Positions 25,918-39,178 of a DNA stretch of 64,000 nucleotides are shown piece after piece. How positions within the stretch are numbered: position 1 is the first letter of the stretch; each line of letters opens with the position of its first letter. This DNA comes from Lithospermum erythrorhizon (lineage: Eukaryota > Streptophyta > Magnoliopsida > Boraginales > Boraginaceae): assembly GCA_019722365.1 (NCBI GenBank), contig JADFUC010001799.1, forward strand, positions 1 through 64,000, given 5' to 3'. The notes under the pieces were generated by a model that saw only the letters and a program-made list of their open reading frames with translations, was not told where the DNA came from and did not search any database. Position numbers and translations under genes: made by a program.

Positions 25918-28900
25918 TGTAACGATCCGTCCGGGTGGAGCCCTCACTGAGATTAGGACCGTTATCGGCCTTTGAATAATCGAGAGTCACCGGCGATGGA
26001 TAACTTGATGATAAGAAAAAATGAGAAAAACTTCATTTGCTTGAGGATAAATAAAACAATACAACTCGTCCATGGTGTTGAACTAATAGCAGTACAACAA
26101 GCTGAAAGTAATAATATAAATACAACATCAAACAAGCAGGTTTGCTTCGAGACAACAGCAATTGTAAGTACAACAAAACTCCAAATAAAGATAAAATTAC
26201 TTAATTTGAGGTCTTAGCAGCTTAAATGACCATACGCCAGTGCAACGGCTACTCGGCCAGAAGCATCTCAGTCATGACAACCTAGGCATAAAAACTGCCC
26301 ATATGGAAATAGGGGAATCAGCTATGGTGAGTGAATATAAATATCGTAGTAATCCATGGCACATACGCTTTAAAGGATAACTTTCAGAGTCCCTACCTAT
26401 CTAACAACTATACCCACAAGTGTTATATTTTGCATGCTACTCTAAACAGGATAAATCTTTCTTAATGGGTTTTCCACTAACACCGATAAACCAGCATCCA
26501 AATCGACCACTTACTCGCGGTACCTTAATCATGAAATATCTCTCTACTTGTTATCCTTCTTAAGTGCATTTAGTTGCGATGTAATATACAGCTTTCTAAC
26601 ATACACACAACTCGACATACAACTCGATATTGTACTTAGAGATACCCACCAAACAACCAACATCACACCAAAGCAACTCAACCAACTATCTGTAGTTCAC
26701 CTTAAGGTATTTCTCCAAGTCATAGTCACACACCTACACGTTATCGGACTGTTTATAATAGAAATCTCCAAATCGTTTCTTTATCTTAATACAACTAAGC
26801 AACATATGTCTTAAATCAAGGTAATCCAAGTACCAAATTATCTCCCCAAATTCCTCATTTAGTATACAGGGAACAATATCACTCAAGGTATCAGCATTCG
26901 TGATTAAGTCATAACTTATATACTAACTTTTTGAATCAAATTTTCCTTTGTATATAAAAAGTATCATTGACATCATCTATAGATTATCACGAACTTCGGT
27001 TTATACTTTTCTTGTACCTATTGTTCTCATTCAAACATTATCCCAACCATTAACCAACTCAACTTTTAAACCTTAAGAATGTAGCGATGAATACCACTTT
27101 AGGATCCACAAGGAAATCGATAATGTATCCATAATCAACCCCGAGCTTAATTGCGATAGCATTTCATCAAAGCAACATCTAGCGTAATCCATGCAGTATC
27201 CATAAACAATAAATGAGTCATAAGCATGCTTACAAACGCAAAAGTCTAAACAACATGTAATGCAGCAAATGGGCCATACAGCGACCGAGCAACATGACTA
27301 CTAGCGGTACAACCAACCCGCTCGATATTTCAGCGACTCCATCAAGCGCCATCAGGTGTCAAGCGTGCCAGCATAGTCAACTCGGCCAGCACAATAACTT
27401 CGGCGACTGTGGCGCAGCAATGATATCGGCTTCGACAACTCCTGGCTTCAGCAACCACAGCTCAATATAAGTCGGATTTCTACTCTGGTAATATAATCAA
27501 CCTGACACCCAAGGAGAAACTTATGCCCGTTGACATAGCTATCACCGAGATAAATAGCAGTCACAAGCAATGTCGCTGGCCGAATCGTCAGCTAGGTGCG
27601 ATGCGACTCACCAAATGCATTACTAGGAATGAAGCAAGATACCGGACAAATCCAGCTCCACCCATGACATCAGCTCATATACAACTCTTCCTAATGCGAC
27701 TTGACACACTTCTGTAGCATCTATAAAATTTCGTAGGACATGGAACCTGAGCAACCCCAAGGGAAATAACAACTTTCAAGCGAAAACACCAAAAATAATT
27801 CATTACATGATGAAAATACAACTGACCATAGCACAAAATCAGCGATATATAGCTTGACACGTCCATGCATGTCTCCTATAGTGGAATAATAATGAACATA
27901 TCCTCGAGACAGCTTGACAAAATGCAATATATGCGTATACATCACGATAAGTAAAACTCCCGTGAGATTAGTACTCACCTCGCGTTCAAAAGCGTTAATG
28001 CTACTGCAGAAGCGTCCTCGTGCTAGGTCAGCTCAACTCTATTCAAAAGAAATTATACATTATACTTGCATTCCGTAGAATAACCTTTTGGTAATAACAT
28101 CCTTTATCCCGAAAGTAGTATCAACTTCTAAAATCCCAACTTAACTACATTCAATTTACCAACTTCATAATTCCCAACATTCGATCATCCCTTTATTATC
28201 CCAACAATAACACGTAGAGTGGCGTTTCAATCAATCTGACAATGATAACCCCGACTAATTAATCATTTATAATCAACCTCAGTTGAAACCGAATTACTAC
28301 TCAACTTGGAATAACTTAGCAACAATGTCCTCAGCGTCAACCAACCTCAAAACATCAATTTATACTCCTGAACAAGCCTTAAAGTCCCATGTATTATTAT
28401 AAATTTAAAAAGAAATTTGGAAGAAGTCAACGCAAAGTCAATACTTACGTCGGCCAATTCAACCCCAAAAATGATTATTATAACCGACCATAATTCCTAC
28501 TTAGATTACAATTTCCTACCGTATTAAAGCCTAAATTTTTAAAAGTCAACGAAGTCAACAAAAATCAAGCGTTCCACTTAACCCATGAAATACTAAGCGA
28601 TCCTCCAATTTAACACTAAAACAACTAATTTAAGAACTTCAGAACTTATTATTACAATTTAAACCAAAATAGAAAAAGTCAACTAAAATTGACCATTTCA
28701 AAACTCATGAAGAGTATCGAAAGATTGAGAGCTTTTCTTTACTTGTTTGTGAAGGGATGAGCTAGAAACTTCTAAAATTTTATGACCAAAGCTCATGAAG
28801 ATGAGGGAAGAAAATTGAAGAACAAAATCAAAGAAAAAGGGAAAATGGGGGAGGTTCGGCCATGTCCAAGGAAGGAAAGAGGTAAGGGAATGATGATGAT

Positions 28901-29185
28901 TAAGCTAATATAAGATAACTATAGAAATGCATGGGGCCGCTTTAAAATATCTCAAGGATTCTTTGATTTTCTCGTTAGGTTTTTCAGTTTTAGTTTATCG
29001 TCTTGGTTTATGACGCAGCTCTAACATAAATTTAACCCTGACTTGAGGATAATATCATTACCATTGGATTCCTGACTTTAAAATTTTAAATACGAAATGT
29101 ACTACCAACCGACCGATTAGATTTATGTTTTCAACTATTCAACCGAAATTTTTTATGTCTCCTCGAAATACTCCACCGAACAACT
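25918..29185 (-). repeat. LTR-derived block (probable solo or fragmentary gypsy LTR)
   Basis: It begins TGTAACGATCCGTCC, the form taken by the 3' end of this gypsy LTR group when reversed, as at 5876. It contains GAGATTAGTACTCACCTCGCG at 27964-27984, the reverse of the GGTGAGTAC landmark. It also carries repeated AAAGTCAAC motifs around 28430-28690 and a CATGAAGATGAGGGAAG-like section near 28795, in the order seen in the 5876-8195 LTR. There is no coding content and no second copy nearby. The right boundary and target duplication could not be fixed. Confidence 0.55.
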
Positions 29186-29329
29186 AGTATACTATTTGAT
29201 AATATTAGTATTATGTTGTCATAGTTTTTGGATGATTTTGGGTACTTTGTTACTTTCATGGTCGGTTGTTTTGATTGTTTTAATTGACAAATATTATATA
29301 TTATGTGATTCGATATTTTATTATTATTT

Positions 29330-30340
29330 GGGGGAAATATATGCCTAATTTAGACGAGGGAAAATGCTAAAGAGAAGTTGCGGGCGAGTCATGTAAATTT
29401 TTCGAGAGGAGTTGGCGGAAAGTACGTCGAAAAAGGAGAAAGAAAAGGTGGCAGGTGCTCGCAGCCGGAAGGAGAATAAAAAGGCAGGAGTTAACCTACT
29501 CTTATATAAAGTCAAGCGAGGCGGCTGATATTAATTCATTCAATTTTCTTGCGAGAGTTTTCGGCGTGATATTATAATATTTACTTTTCCATGAGGAAGC
29601 GGCGTACTAGTATACTCTACATTTTTTTCGATCGGTCGTTGGAAATGATTGATAGTATTTACTCTTATTCATACTCTAGATAATTTATGCTTTCAATAAT
29701 ATTATTTATAGATATTATTTGATATGAGTAGTAGCTAAATTTATTATTCTTGGGGGTTTTGATGCTTAGCCTTGACGATTGTATTTTCTATCCGGATTTT
29801 GGAGTTGTATAATTGCACTAATATTAATCATTGAACTTAATTTAATTCGATTGTTTTAGAATCGGCGATTCTTTTATGAGAATCACTTGAGTATTATGTA
29901 ACCTTGGCCGAGAAAGGAAGGTATAATGAATCCCTTGATTAGTTAATTGGTGGGTTGTTATACGGAAGTCTTATGACACGTTGATTGATTCGATAGATTT
30001 CCTTGCGCTTGGGTTTTTTAGCTAATTAATTTCACTAGTGACATATGAGATTAATTCATGAGAACATCCAGTGAAACTGAACTAACGAGAATTGGGCCTT
30101 AGTGTTGATGATACATTGTTGGATGAGAGAATACTCTTGTTAAGGTGAAGTCGATACCCACAGTAAATCATTTTATTCATAAGTTTATCCCTTTTAATTG
30201 CCTTTGTTAGTTTTAAGTTGCTTAGTTTATTACAATCCAATTCTAATACTTAGTTTTCATTTACAACTACAATTAATTTAAGTAATGATTCATAATTGGA
30301 TTCGGCCCTTCTTTGACATTCAGCACTACTACAGGCTCGT
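29330..30340 (+). repeat. LTR/leader-like sequence with a TATA box
   Basis: A TATATAAAG box lies at 29513-29521, followed by a leader. The segment ends with an ATTGGATTCGGCCC-type stretch (about 30296-30309) like the region just before and across the LTR end of many plant gypsy elements of the Athila/Tat groups (consensus GTGGATTCGACCC). No body or partner LTR is visible, so it is called a solo LTR remnant. This is inference from layout, not from an aligned pair. Confidence 0.4.
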
Positions 30341-31800
30341 GCTCTTGCGAGGAATATAATTTGTTCCATCAATTGGTATGTAGCGGGTTATTACAATGTA
30401 GTTGGTTGCCAATGATTTTCTTAGGTTTTGGTAGCTCACGAATCTTTAAAATCGCAAAATATTTTTTTCCCATGTTACTCAGCCTTGGACATTATATTTT
30501 CAATTTTACTTACTAGCTGTCTTCAGCGTTGTTACATGGTGCTTCGTTCACTTGTTTGATTAGAAAGATTATGATATTATTACTTTTTATTTGTGTTGAC
30601 TGAATGCTTGTTTGAGTTTGACTTCCCTCGGACTGCTTTGTTCCATTAGACTCGTTGCATTAGTTCCATTAGACTAATTACATACATGTGTTAATACATT
30701 CTGCTTTTTTTTTAGTATGCTCACCGACGACTGCTTTCTTATTTGCCTGTTGCCTTCGATAATGTTATGTTCTGACATTTAGGATTTGAACATCAGTTTT
30801 TAGTAGATTGAACGTATTGTTGTCTCTCATACTTATTATGTACGTCAAGTTTTATCAATAGAATTTTGATTTTTCTTTCACATCAATTGGATTCCCATAA
30901 TTGCATTAGTTTATAGCCATTTCAATCATGACACCTAGATGGTAGTTACGATATATCGTTTGCCTTTATTTTTGTTAGTTTTTGGACAGACACCTAAGAA
31001 TTTTGATTGTGATATTGGCTACACTTCTAATGTATGCAATTTCTAGGTTCTTGTAGTTTTATTGATAATCATCAAATGATTCTTCTCTTTTGCATGTCCC
31101 TCACGTTTTATAACAATTTATTGAGTAGTGTCATCGTCTGCCATCCGCTAATGGGTTTGATTCTATATTGTTTCATCGTCGATGTACATAAGCAATGCTA
31201 CAAACATTTGTTAATGATACTAGTTGTTATGTTGGATAGACCACTCTTATTAATGTTACAATAATTGAGGAACAAAAGGAAACAAGAGCAATATGCTGGT
31301 AAATTTGTATTGGTGATTCTGTTTCAGTACACCTATTGGACTTCTACCTGCACTCACTTCGAACCATTACCTCAGCAACGATGTACCACTGGAATTGGTA
31401 CGTTTGTTTGCTCTTACCCTTACGTTATATAACATTCTTATTTGTTCATCGTTGTTTACCCAATTTGATGTGTGATAAGATTCTTGTTCTTTTCTCTTTT
31501 GTGTGCTTATTTATGTGTCGCTTTTGTGGTCGTTGTGTATACATTATAGTTTGTTTGCATATTGTGTGTGAATTGGTTTTCTACCACCATTAGTTAACTA
31601 TAATAATAATGATGATGATAAATAGAAAATAAATACATTGTACCGATGTTTTATGGGTGTTACACTAATATGATTGAGAGATTGTCTTGCAATTAGAAAA
31701 AAATGTGAGTACAACAAATAGGATGGGACAAAATTCTAGGATTAGCATATCTGATCTGTAGTTCGGTGGAAGGGTTCAAACTGATCTTAATAATAATGTA
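30341..31800. other. T-rich stretch without recognised gene
   Basis: Several short open frames on the plus strand (for example 31034-31264 and 31336-31593) are rich in Cys, Phe and Leu because of base composition and carry no recognisable domain. I assign nothing. Confidence 0.35.
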
Positions 31801-32205
31801 GGGATATAAGCACTCCTAAAAATATGTCTGTTCATTTCATTCAAAATCATTCTTTCAAAATTAACCATTGCATTTTTAATGGACTTTTGAACCTAACTGC
31901 GCTTTTAACATTTACACAGATGCTTTCCTACTTACCAAAAAAAGAAGTATTGATGCTTTCATGACACATACATCCCAAACTAATGAAACAGGAGGAAATT
32001 AATAACATAGGGATTATAATATAAGCACTCCTAAAAATATGTCTCTTCATTCCATTCAAAATCCTTAACGAATGCATTTTTAATGGACTTTTGAACGTAG
32101 CTGCACTTTTAACATATAAACAGATGTTTTCCCAGTTACCAAAAAAACAAGTATTGATGCTTTCGTGACACATACATCCCAAACTAATGAAACAGGAGGA
32201 AAGTT
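31801..32205. repeat. Tandem duplication of a roughly 200-bp unit
   Basis: The unit starting at GGGATATAAGCACTCC (31801) is repeated from about 32008. Both copies contain CCTAAAAATATGTCT, GCATTTTTAATGGACTTTTG, and the end CATCCCAAACTAATGAAACA. They differ by scattered substitutions and a short deletion in the second copy, so the duplication is not very recent. Confidence 0.9.
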
Positions 32206-32460
32206 AGAGAAAACAAATTTACACTCAAACGTAATTTGTGTAGTAATAATTCGCCTGTCGACAACTTGATTGGCGGAACTATGTTTGAAGAATAGGGAAG
32301 CTAATAAAGTGTTTTTTTGCAGGTTTTTTTTGTTTCCTCTTTTCAAAAATAGAATAAGGGTGGTTTTGAGTAACCTGATGCAAATGCTCTAAAAAGTTTT
32401 GTTTTCTTGATCAACAGCAACAATTGTTATGAGATTGTGAACTATGGGCACACCGAAATA

Positions 32461-32703
32461 CTTCCTCCGACTTGGTCTCAATTTTATTGTTCATATAAGT
32501 CAAAATTATCTTATTAAGATAATAATTGATTATACTATTTTCAAGTAGAAATAAAAAAATATTAATCAATAAAATAAGAATTAGGAGACAAAAGATAATT
32601 TTTTTTAACTCCAATGCAAAAAGTTGCATTGATAAAGTAAACGATCAATTATAATGAAATAAAAAAATTTCCTAGATGATAAATTAAATTGAGATAGAGG
32701 AAG
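32461..32703. mobile_element. Stowaway-like MITE (family B) with TA target duplication
   Basis: The terminal repeats are CTTCCTCCGACTTGGTCTCA and, inverted, the right end TTGAGATAGAGGAAG. They are flanked by TA at 32459-32460 and 32704-32705. The 243-bp interior shares AAACGATCAATTATAATG and GATAATAATTGATT with the copy at 58754-59029. Confidence 0.8.
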
Positions 32704-32725
32704 TACTGCTTTTTAGGAGTCTAGT

Positions 32726-33280
32726 TGATATAAATAAGGATTTTTCATTTGACCATTAATTAACCTCCCTTAGAGCTGAAAGCAAAGGGAGCATTTGTCC
32801 ACCCGTGTATTGATCAATTAAGGAGGAGGACAACACATTACAATTTCCTTCACTAAAGGCTTTTGAGCTTTTCACATAAATCTGCACTCTTCGTTTACCA
32901 TTTGAAGGTAATGCTAAAGAAACTTTACTTAATACTTAAATTCCTCTGATAAATACTGACTTTACTATCGGAGTGACTGCGATCGACTTCGATCGTGGTC
33001 TAGGTACCGAATTTCGTGAGACCTCGGAGGAGATGGGCTCCCAATATACCAAGTCGAGCAGTCGGTACTAGAGCCCAAAGTGTTGTAGGGCAGAAGGAAG
33101 GAAGGATAGAGAGTGAGACCGTCAACCCTCGTGATCACTCCCAAGGAATTCAAAAGATCCATGAGCCATCAGCGGTACCAGGCGCCCTACTTGTGACGAA
33201 GAACAAGAGAATGTAGATGTGAGGACCAGAGACTTCCATGTGCATAGCCATGAGAGGCCTCGCCAAAATTCACCACATCA
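32726..33280 (+). repeat. 5' LTR of the Tat-lineage element
   Basis: It begins TGATATAAATAAGG and ends CACCACATCA directly before the primer-binding region. It contains roughly 100 bp near 32755-32855 that are absent from the 3' copy, probably a small insertion. The flanking five bases CTAGT have no match after the 3' LTR. Confidence 0.75.
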
Positions 33281-33281
33281 A

Positions 33282-33300
33282 TTGGTGCCTTCTGTAGAAG
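33282..33300 (+). other. Primer-binding region of the Tat-lineage element
   Basis: TTGGTGCCTTCTGTAGAAG lies right behind the LTR. It is a degenerate form of the TGGCGCCGTCTGTGGGAA sequence typical of plant Tat-group elements. Confidence 0.7.
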
Positions 33301-33579
33301 CTATAATCCCCCCTTTACAAATATCAAACCATCGAAGCGTCGAGAGATTGTCGAGGCTTGGCCTCGGCAAGGACCTTTGGTAAAGCGAGGTCACTGATAC
33401 TTGAGTCTAGTAACAACAATTGCTGCCCCCAAAGAAACAAGGCGGCTACTAGACTGTTCTGAAGTGGCGGGGGTTCTGATGATTCGCTAGGCGTTGAATC
33501 ACATATCTGGTTATGGATTTAACCACCTCGGGAAAGTACCCTAAAGGTCCCCCATTAGGGAAAACCCGTCATTAATAGA

Positions 33580-36500
33580 AGGGAGAAAACCGTCGGGACT
33601 CACGAAAGTCCATATCAAGGACTACCACGTCATTATCTGGGATAGACAACGGAAGAAGATCAGCGCCATCGAGAGAAAGACTTTCCACGAGGAGACCTAC
33701 TTGGGCATGAGGCGGGCGGTGGTAATGCGGATTACAAAAGCAAGTGGATGAACTTAGAACACTTGAGGCATACCCAGTCGAAGGCAGTTAAACATAGTTA
33801 AAACTTAGCCTAGGGGATTTCGAGCCGGCTAAGGAAAGGCATGATGCTGGGGATTCGGGGATGCCCAAGTTTAAAACTTTCAGCGGATTCGGAGACCGGG
33901 CATTATGTGCCAAATCCTTCGACTACCCAGATTCCATCTTTTTGGAGCCGGCGGCGATGAGGTATATGCAAGGGCCTTCCCAGTAGCTTGTCAAGAGCGA
34001 GGCTTTACATTAGTTTCCTGAAGTACCACGGATTCCATAGATTATTTGGCGAGATGTCATGAACTTTGGTTCATGGACAAATTTAGGGTGTCGATAGTAG
34101 TGATGATGATGAAAGGAATGATAATGGAGATACAGCAGGAGACCGGGGGCTATCGAGGAGCCGCCACTAGATTTGAGGGAGGTGGCGACCCGATGCAATG
34201 ACCCGGCGAAAGGTTACCATGATCTCATTTTTCATGGATTAAAAGATATGGACCTCTCAAAGAGGGAGTTAGTATTGGGAACCTCTAATACACCGAAATG
34301 AGTTATCAAACTCGTCGTCGATTACATCAAGCTGGAGGAGGTTAAACTTTATCGGAGAATGCCTTCCAAGCCGATTGAGAGCGAAACAAAAGATGAAGGC
34401 CGAAAGTCCCCAAAAAGGGCTGGGTTTAGGATCGCCTCGAAAAACATAAAAAAAGGCAGGGAGCCGTTCAAAGACAAAGGGGCAAAGGTCTCCTCGGAGA
34501 GAAGATGGGCGGCAATAACGTGTCGACGAGGAAGCGAACATTTTTATACTCCACTTAGGGTACCGGTAGGGAGAATATACGCTTAGTTGGAAGCCAAAAG
34601 GATACTCCCCAAACCGCTTAAGCTAAAAGCGCTTCCAAATCGAAGGGATGAGAAAAAATTCGGTGAGTATCACAAAGATCATAGCCATGACACCGATGAA
34701 TGCTTCGGTTGTTGAAAGTGAAAAGTTAATCGCCAGAGAGACTCTTAAAGGAGTTCGTAAGGAGAGATCAGGGGAGTCCGTCACGACGTAGAGGAAGGAC
34801 ACCCCCTCGACGCAATACCGTCAGTGACAAGGACCATGATGTGGCCCCTCAAATTACGGGGAGGGTCGATACCATTTCTGGAGGAATAGCTGGCGGAGGG
34901 GTTACCTTGAATGCTCGAAGAAGATATGCAAGAAGATTTGTGTACTCTTTGGCCCCCATGATAATGATAGATCAAGAGCCAATTACCTTTTTAGAAAGTG
35001 AACTGGAGTGGGATAGGAGCGCTTGGAATCCACAGTCGTTAACCTCATGTCGCTAATTCCGTGGTAGCGTAAATCTTTGGTTGATGGGGGTTACTGGCGA
35101 TATCTTATACACACAAGATGGCACGACCGATTAGGCCTCACCATGAACATTTGGAGAACCGATTAATCGTGCCACTCCGCGAGGCTTTACTCGACGTGCA
35201 ATGTACCCACTTTGAACAACCGAATTGGATCTAACTGTAGGAGGCGCCGAGCGATGATAATGAAATGCTTTCACGTTTGTGGATATGCGGACCCTAAGTA
35301 TAATGGATTGATAGGAAGACCCTCGCCGATACTCCCAAGAAGCGGTTGTCTCCCCTTTTCACTTAAAAATGAAGTTCCCTACCAGCGGTGGAGTCGGGGA
35401 GATACCAGGGGGGATCGAGAAAAAGGAAAAGTATGTTACCCAGATTATATTTCCCAGGCGCCCACCTTGAAGGCCGTTTAATGAGGAAAGAGTTGGGATT
35501 GGTTTCCTTTTAAAGAGGAGAGTCCTTAGAATCAAAAACTTTCGCATAGGCACAAAGTTATCCACGCCTGCTTTGAGAGAGTTGATACGCTTATCTAGGA
35601 ATTTGGAGGTTTTCGCGTGGGGACCGAGGACATCACTGAGGAGTACATCTTGACACTGCAATCCAAAATACACTTCCTTATATTCGAGATCCATCCTTCC
35701 AGGGCTTTGTTAAGCAAAATAAGAGAATTTTTTCTGTAAAGAAAAGAACCTCTCTATACCAGAGGAGGTCGAGGAACTTATGCGTACCCGATATATCGGG
35801 GAACTCCGATTCCCAGGAGGTGGATAGCCAATATAAATGGTAGTCTGATTCTAATAACAAGTGGAGGATGTGTACTGACTTTACCAATTTAAACAAGGCA
35901 TGCCCGAAGGAGTATTACCCTTTACCTTGCCTGGGGAGGTTGGTCGATGGGAGTATTGGACATAGGAGTCTTCCAACTTCACGGATGCTTAGGGGAATTG
36001 TATCACGGATACTCTACCCGACTGACGATCAAGAGAAAGCGGCTTTCGTAGCAGATATGGAGCTCTATTGAAGAGTGATGTCGTTCGGATTGAGAATGGG
36101 GCCTCTTTGCTCGAGGATGGTGAATCAGGTGTTCAAAAAATAGATTGGAAGAAATATGGAAATATCATTAGATGATATCTTCGGTTAAAAATTCGAATAG
36201 GCGCGATCATGGGAAATTTGAGGACACCACGGAAGTGTTGTGATCGTCCCGATACAACGTATAAATCCGGAGAAATGCTCCGCCGGGGTTCACGTTAGGA
36301 GAAGTTCCTGGAAAGCTTCATGATAAGTAAACGAGGTATCGAGCCTAACCTTGACAAAATTGAGGCCATCTGAACAGCTGGAACCTCTTCGTGCAAAAGT
36401 TCAAAGGTTGGCCAGGGATGCTAAGCGGTGTTAGTCGATTTATCTCAAAGTCGGGCGATCGAAACCTCCCATTTTTCAGAAAAATCAGACAGGCTTCCAA

Positions 36501-38180
36501 GGAACCCTTCCTCTAGGATGAAGAGTATGAGAGGGCCTTCGCAGAGTTAAAAGAATACTTGGGATCCCCGAAACTTTTTAATGAGGCTGTAGAAGGGTAG
36601 AAGAATTCTGATTATACTCGCCATTTACGAGGGTGGTTAGGAGAAGCGTTAAGTTAGGAATAAGAAGGATCGCAGAGGCCTATCTATTATGTGAGTCATG
36701 TCCTTCATGGAGCTGAAGAGTCATACCACTTGATCGACAAATTTGAATTTCTTTGGCTGATGCATTAAGTAAGTAAGGAAACTCAAGGCATATTTTGAGG
36801 CCCATCCCATCAAAGTGATGATGGATCAACCCATTAAGAGGATCGTATCAACCCCACCGATGGCCAGAAGACTAACGACATGGGAAATCGAATAAGAATT
36901 TGAAGTGATTGTCCCACCGAACCCGATTAATGAAGGCGCAGGCCTTAGCCGATTTCCTCATAGATATGCGGCTGTGTACACGAGGAGGTCCTTAACTTGG
37001 ACCTCGTGAGGAAGACACAGGGAGGGTCCCTTGGTGGAAGTTACATGTGGATGAGACTGTGACGAAAAGGTCTAGAGGTACGGAATTACATTAGAAAATT
37101 TGGAAGGCGAAGTGTTTGAGTATGCCCTTCGATTCTCTTTTAAATCAACTAACAATGAGGCCGAATATGAGGCCATGGTCACAGGGCTCCAAATAGCGCA
37201 AGCCCTCAAAATTCAACAACTATTGGTTCGGGGTGATTCTAAGTTGGTTATTGAGCAGATTCGGGGGGATTGCGGAGTTAAGAGCGAGGTACTCAAGAAA
37301 TATCATGCTAAAGCATTGACCTTCACAAGATGATTCGAGTATTTGTCATTCGAACATATTCCTCACTCCCAAAACAAACATGTTGATCACTTGTCCAGAT
37401 TAGCCACCACTTACTTCGGAGATTTATCCTCGGGTGTGCATGTTGAGGTCGATACCCTCGGTATGCATGTTGAGGTCGAGCATCATTCGCATGGATTGCC
37501 GGTATACTCTATTTTTGGAAGAAGCCACGGACTAGCGAAGCCCGATAGCCCGTTATTTGGTGTATGAGGAACTCCCTAGTAATAAGATCGAGGCCAAGAA
37601 GGTGGTTAACTGAAGCTATAAATTCCGAATGATCCAAGATGAGCTATATAAACAATCTTATATTGGACGCTTTCTACTTGTATCTCTTTGAGGCCAAGAT
37701 AAACCGAGCCTTTTACTTAAGTACCACGAGGTCACGTCACATGGGCAGCACCATATAGGAGGAGAAGCTGTTCTTCGACCCACTTAAAATGCTGAGGCGA
37801 GGTATTATTGCATCACGATCATGAAAGATGCGGCGGAGTATGTGAAAAGATGTGATGTGTGTCAAAGAATGCAACCGATTCCACGACACCTAGTTGCGGA
37901 AATGTCTCCAGAGTATGTGGTCGCGGTGGAGCTACTTGAGTACATGGGTGTTGCGCTCTCGAGCCTGACATCCGACACCATAGAATTTTTATGGAAAAAC
38001 ATCATCACCCTGTATGGGGTCCCCAAGATTTTGGTTTCAGATAATGGACCATAGTTCGACTCAAAGGTGATCGGGGAAATGTGTGCTAAGCTGAGAATTG
38101 AGCATCGTTTCGCCCCAGTAATGTCGTTATGGCTAAACTTCAGTGTCTTAGACATTGTTTTGACTCGCATGATTTTAGAT
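33580..38180 (+). pseudogene. Degenerate gag-pol of the Tat-lineage element
   Basis: Remnants occur in gypsy order. The gag C-terminus includes YHKDHSHDTDECFGC (about 34670-34715). The pre-protease linker shows GGIAGGGVTLNARRRYAR (34880-34935). RT opens with DFTNLNKACPKEYYPLP (about 35877-35928). An RNase H has STNNEAEYEAMVTGL (about 37145-37190) and the RGDSKLVIEQI segment. A following segment contains HIPHSQNKHVDHLSRLA (37350-37405), as in Tat elements that carry a second RNase H. Integrase shows a zinc-finger end EYVKRCDVCQR (37830-37870) and LYGVPKILVSDNGP (38012-38054), which holds the second catalytic Asp. The frame changes many times, and coding stops at about 38180, before the end of integrase. 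Confidence 0.75.
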
Positions 38181-39173
38181 CATGATCACGAGCCAGTATA
38201 GTAGTAGCCGGGGAGGCGAGGTACAAAGAAAGATTATTGAAGACTCTTGTATAATGTTAGGTGACTACATTATAAGGGCCCACAGCGAGTTTAAATCATC
38301 ATGAATGGTTGAAACTTCAAAGTACTCTCTGAACCTATATTTCTTATGAGAGAGACATGATATTTTGAATAACGTCTGATACTTATTGTGAATGACTTTT
38401 ATGAGACTTGAGTTTTAATCTTTAAGATGAATTGAGTCAACTCTTTTGCTAGAGTTGAGTGGGAGGGTCGTTGATCTTGATTTAGTTTGTATATTTCATG
38501 CAAGTCAATCAAATACATCGAGAATTGATAAGGTATCACAGAAGGACCATGTATAAATACTATCAAGTTCTGAATTAAGTATCATCGACATGGTAATGTA
38601 TTTTAGAATGAAACATCATTCATCTTAAAAGCGTGCTTGATAAGATATGTAAGTAGGGAATTGTGTTTAATGTATTTAAAAACCTGACGGATGAGAATCT
38701 TTCAATTTGTATACCAAAGTAATTTTTCATTCTACTTGCTTGGATGTATCATTCAGTTGAGTGATACAAGTAGAAATTGTGTTGATATGAATTTGAAAGC
38801 AAAAATGAATGGAATAAATTTGCATATCAAGTTGTTATGCTTGCTTTAAACTAAATTTATTCATACTTTCAGCCTTGAGACAACTCGAGTTATTTTGACA
38901 AACAAAGTTTGAAAACGTCTCAAATGGACAAGTTAAGTTTATTGTGTTTTGAAGTAGACATAGAACATACGGGGTTTAATGTTGAGATTTTGTCACCATG
39001 TACATAATTAGAAGGAATCTAGTATTTATTTTTTCTCACACTATAGGATTACAATTTATTGAATGCTTATAATATCTTCTCATGAGTATAAAAGGTTGAA
39101 ATAAATATATGACTTGAATGTATTCAAGTGGCTCCTTTAGGACATAACGATCGATGTTAAATTTTCGGTTATA
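38181..39173 (+). mobile_element. Left part of the nested copia-type insertion (uncertain)
   Basis: The integrase remnant of the Tat element fades out near 38180, and the Tat sequence resumes only after 52715. This AT-rich stretch, cut off by the chromovirus at 39179, should therefore belong to the copia insertion. It has no clear LTR, and I found no copy of the 3' LTR at 51736-52715. A CAAAG at 38224-38228 matches the five bases after the copia 3' LTR and may mark the insertion point, but five bases alone are weak evidence. Confidence 0.35.
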
Positions 39174-39178
39174 TCGAG
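39174..39178. other. Target-site duplication TCGAG, left copy
   Basis: TCGAG directly precedes the TG that opens the chromovirus 5' LTR and recurs at 49094-49098 directly after the 3' LTR. Confidence 0.8.

Noticed and set aside
38224..38228. CAAAG as a target duplication partner of 52716-52720
   Set aside because: Five bases match, but no copia LTR start follows. It is kept only as a weak hint in the annotation of that region.
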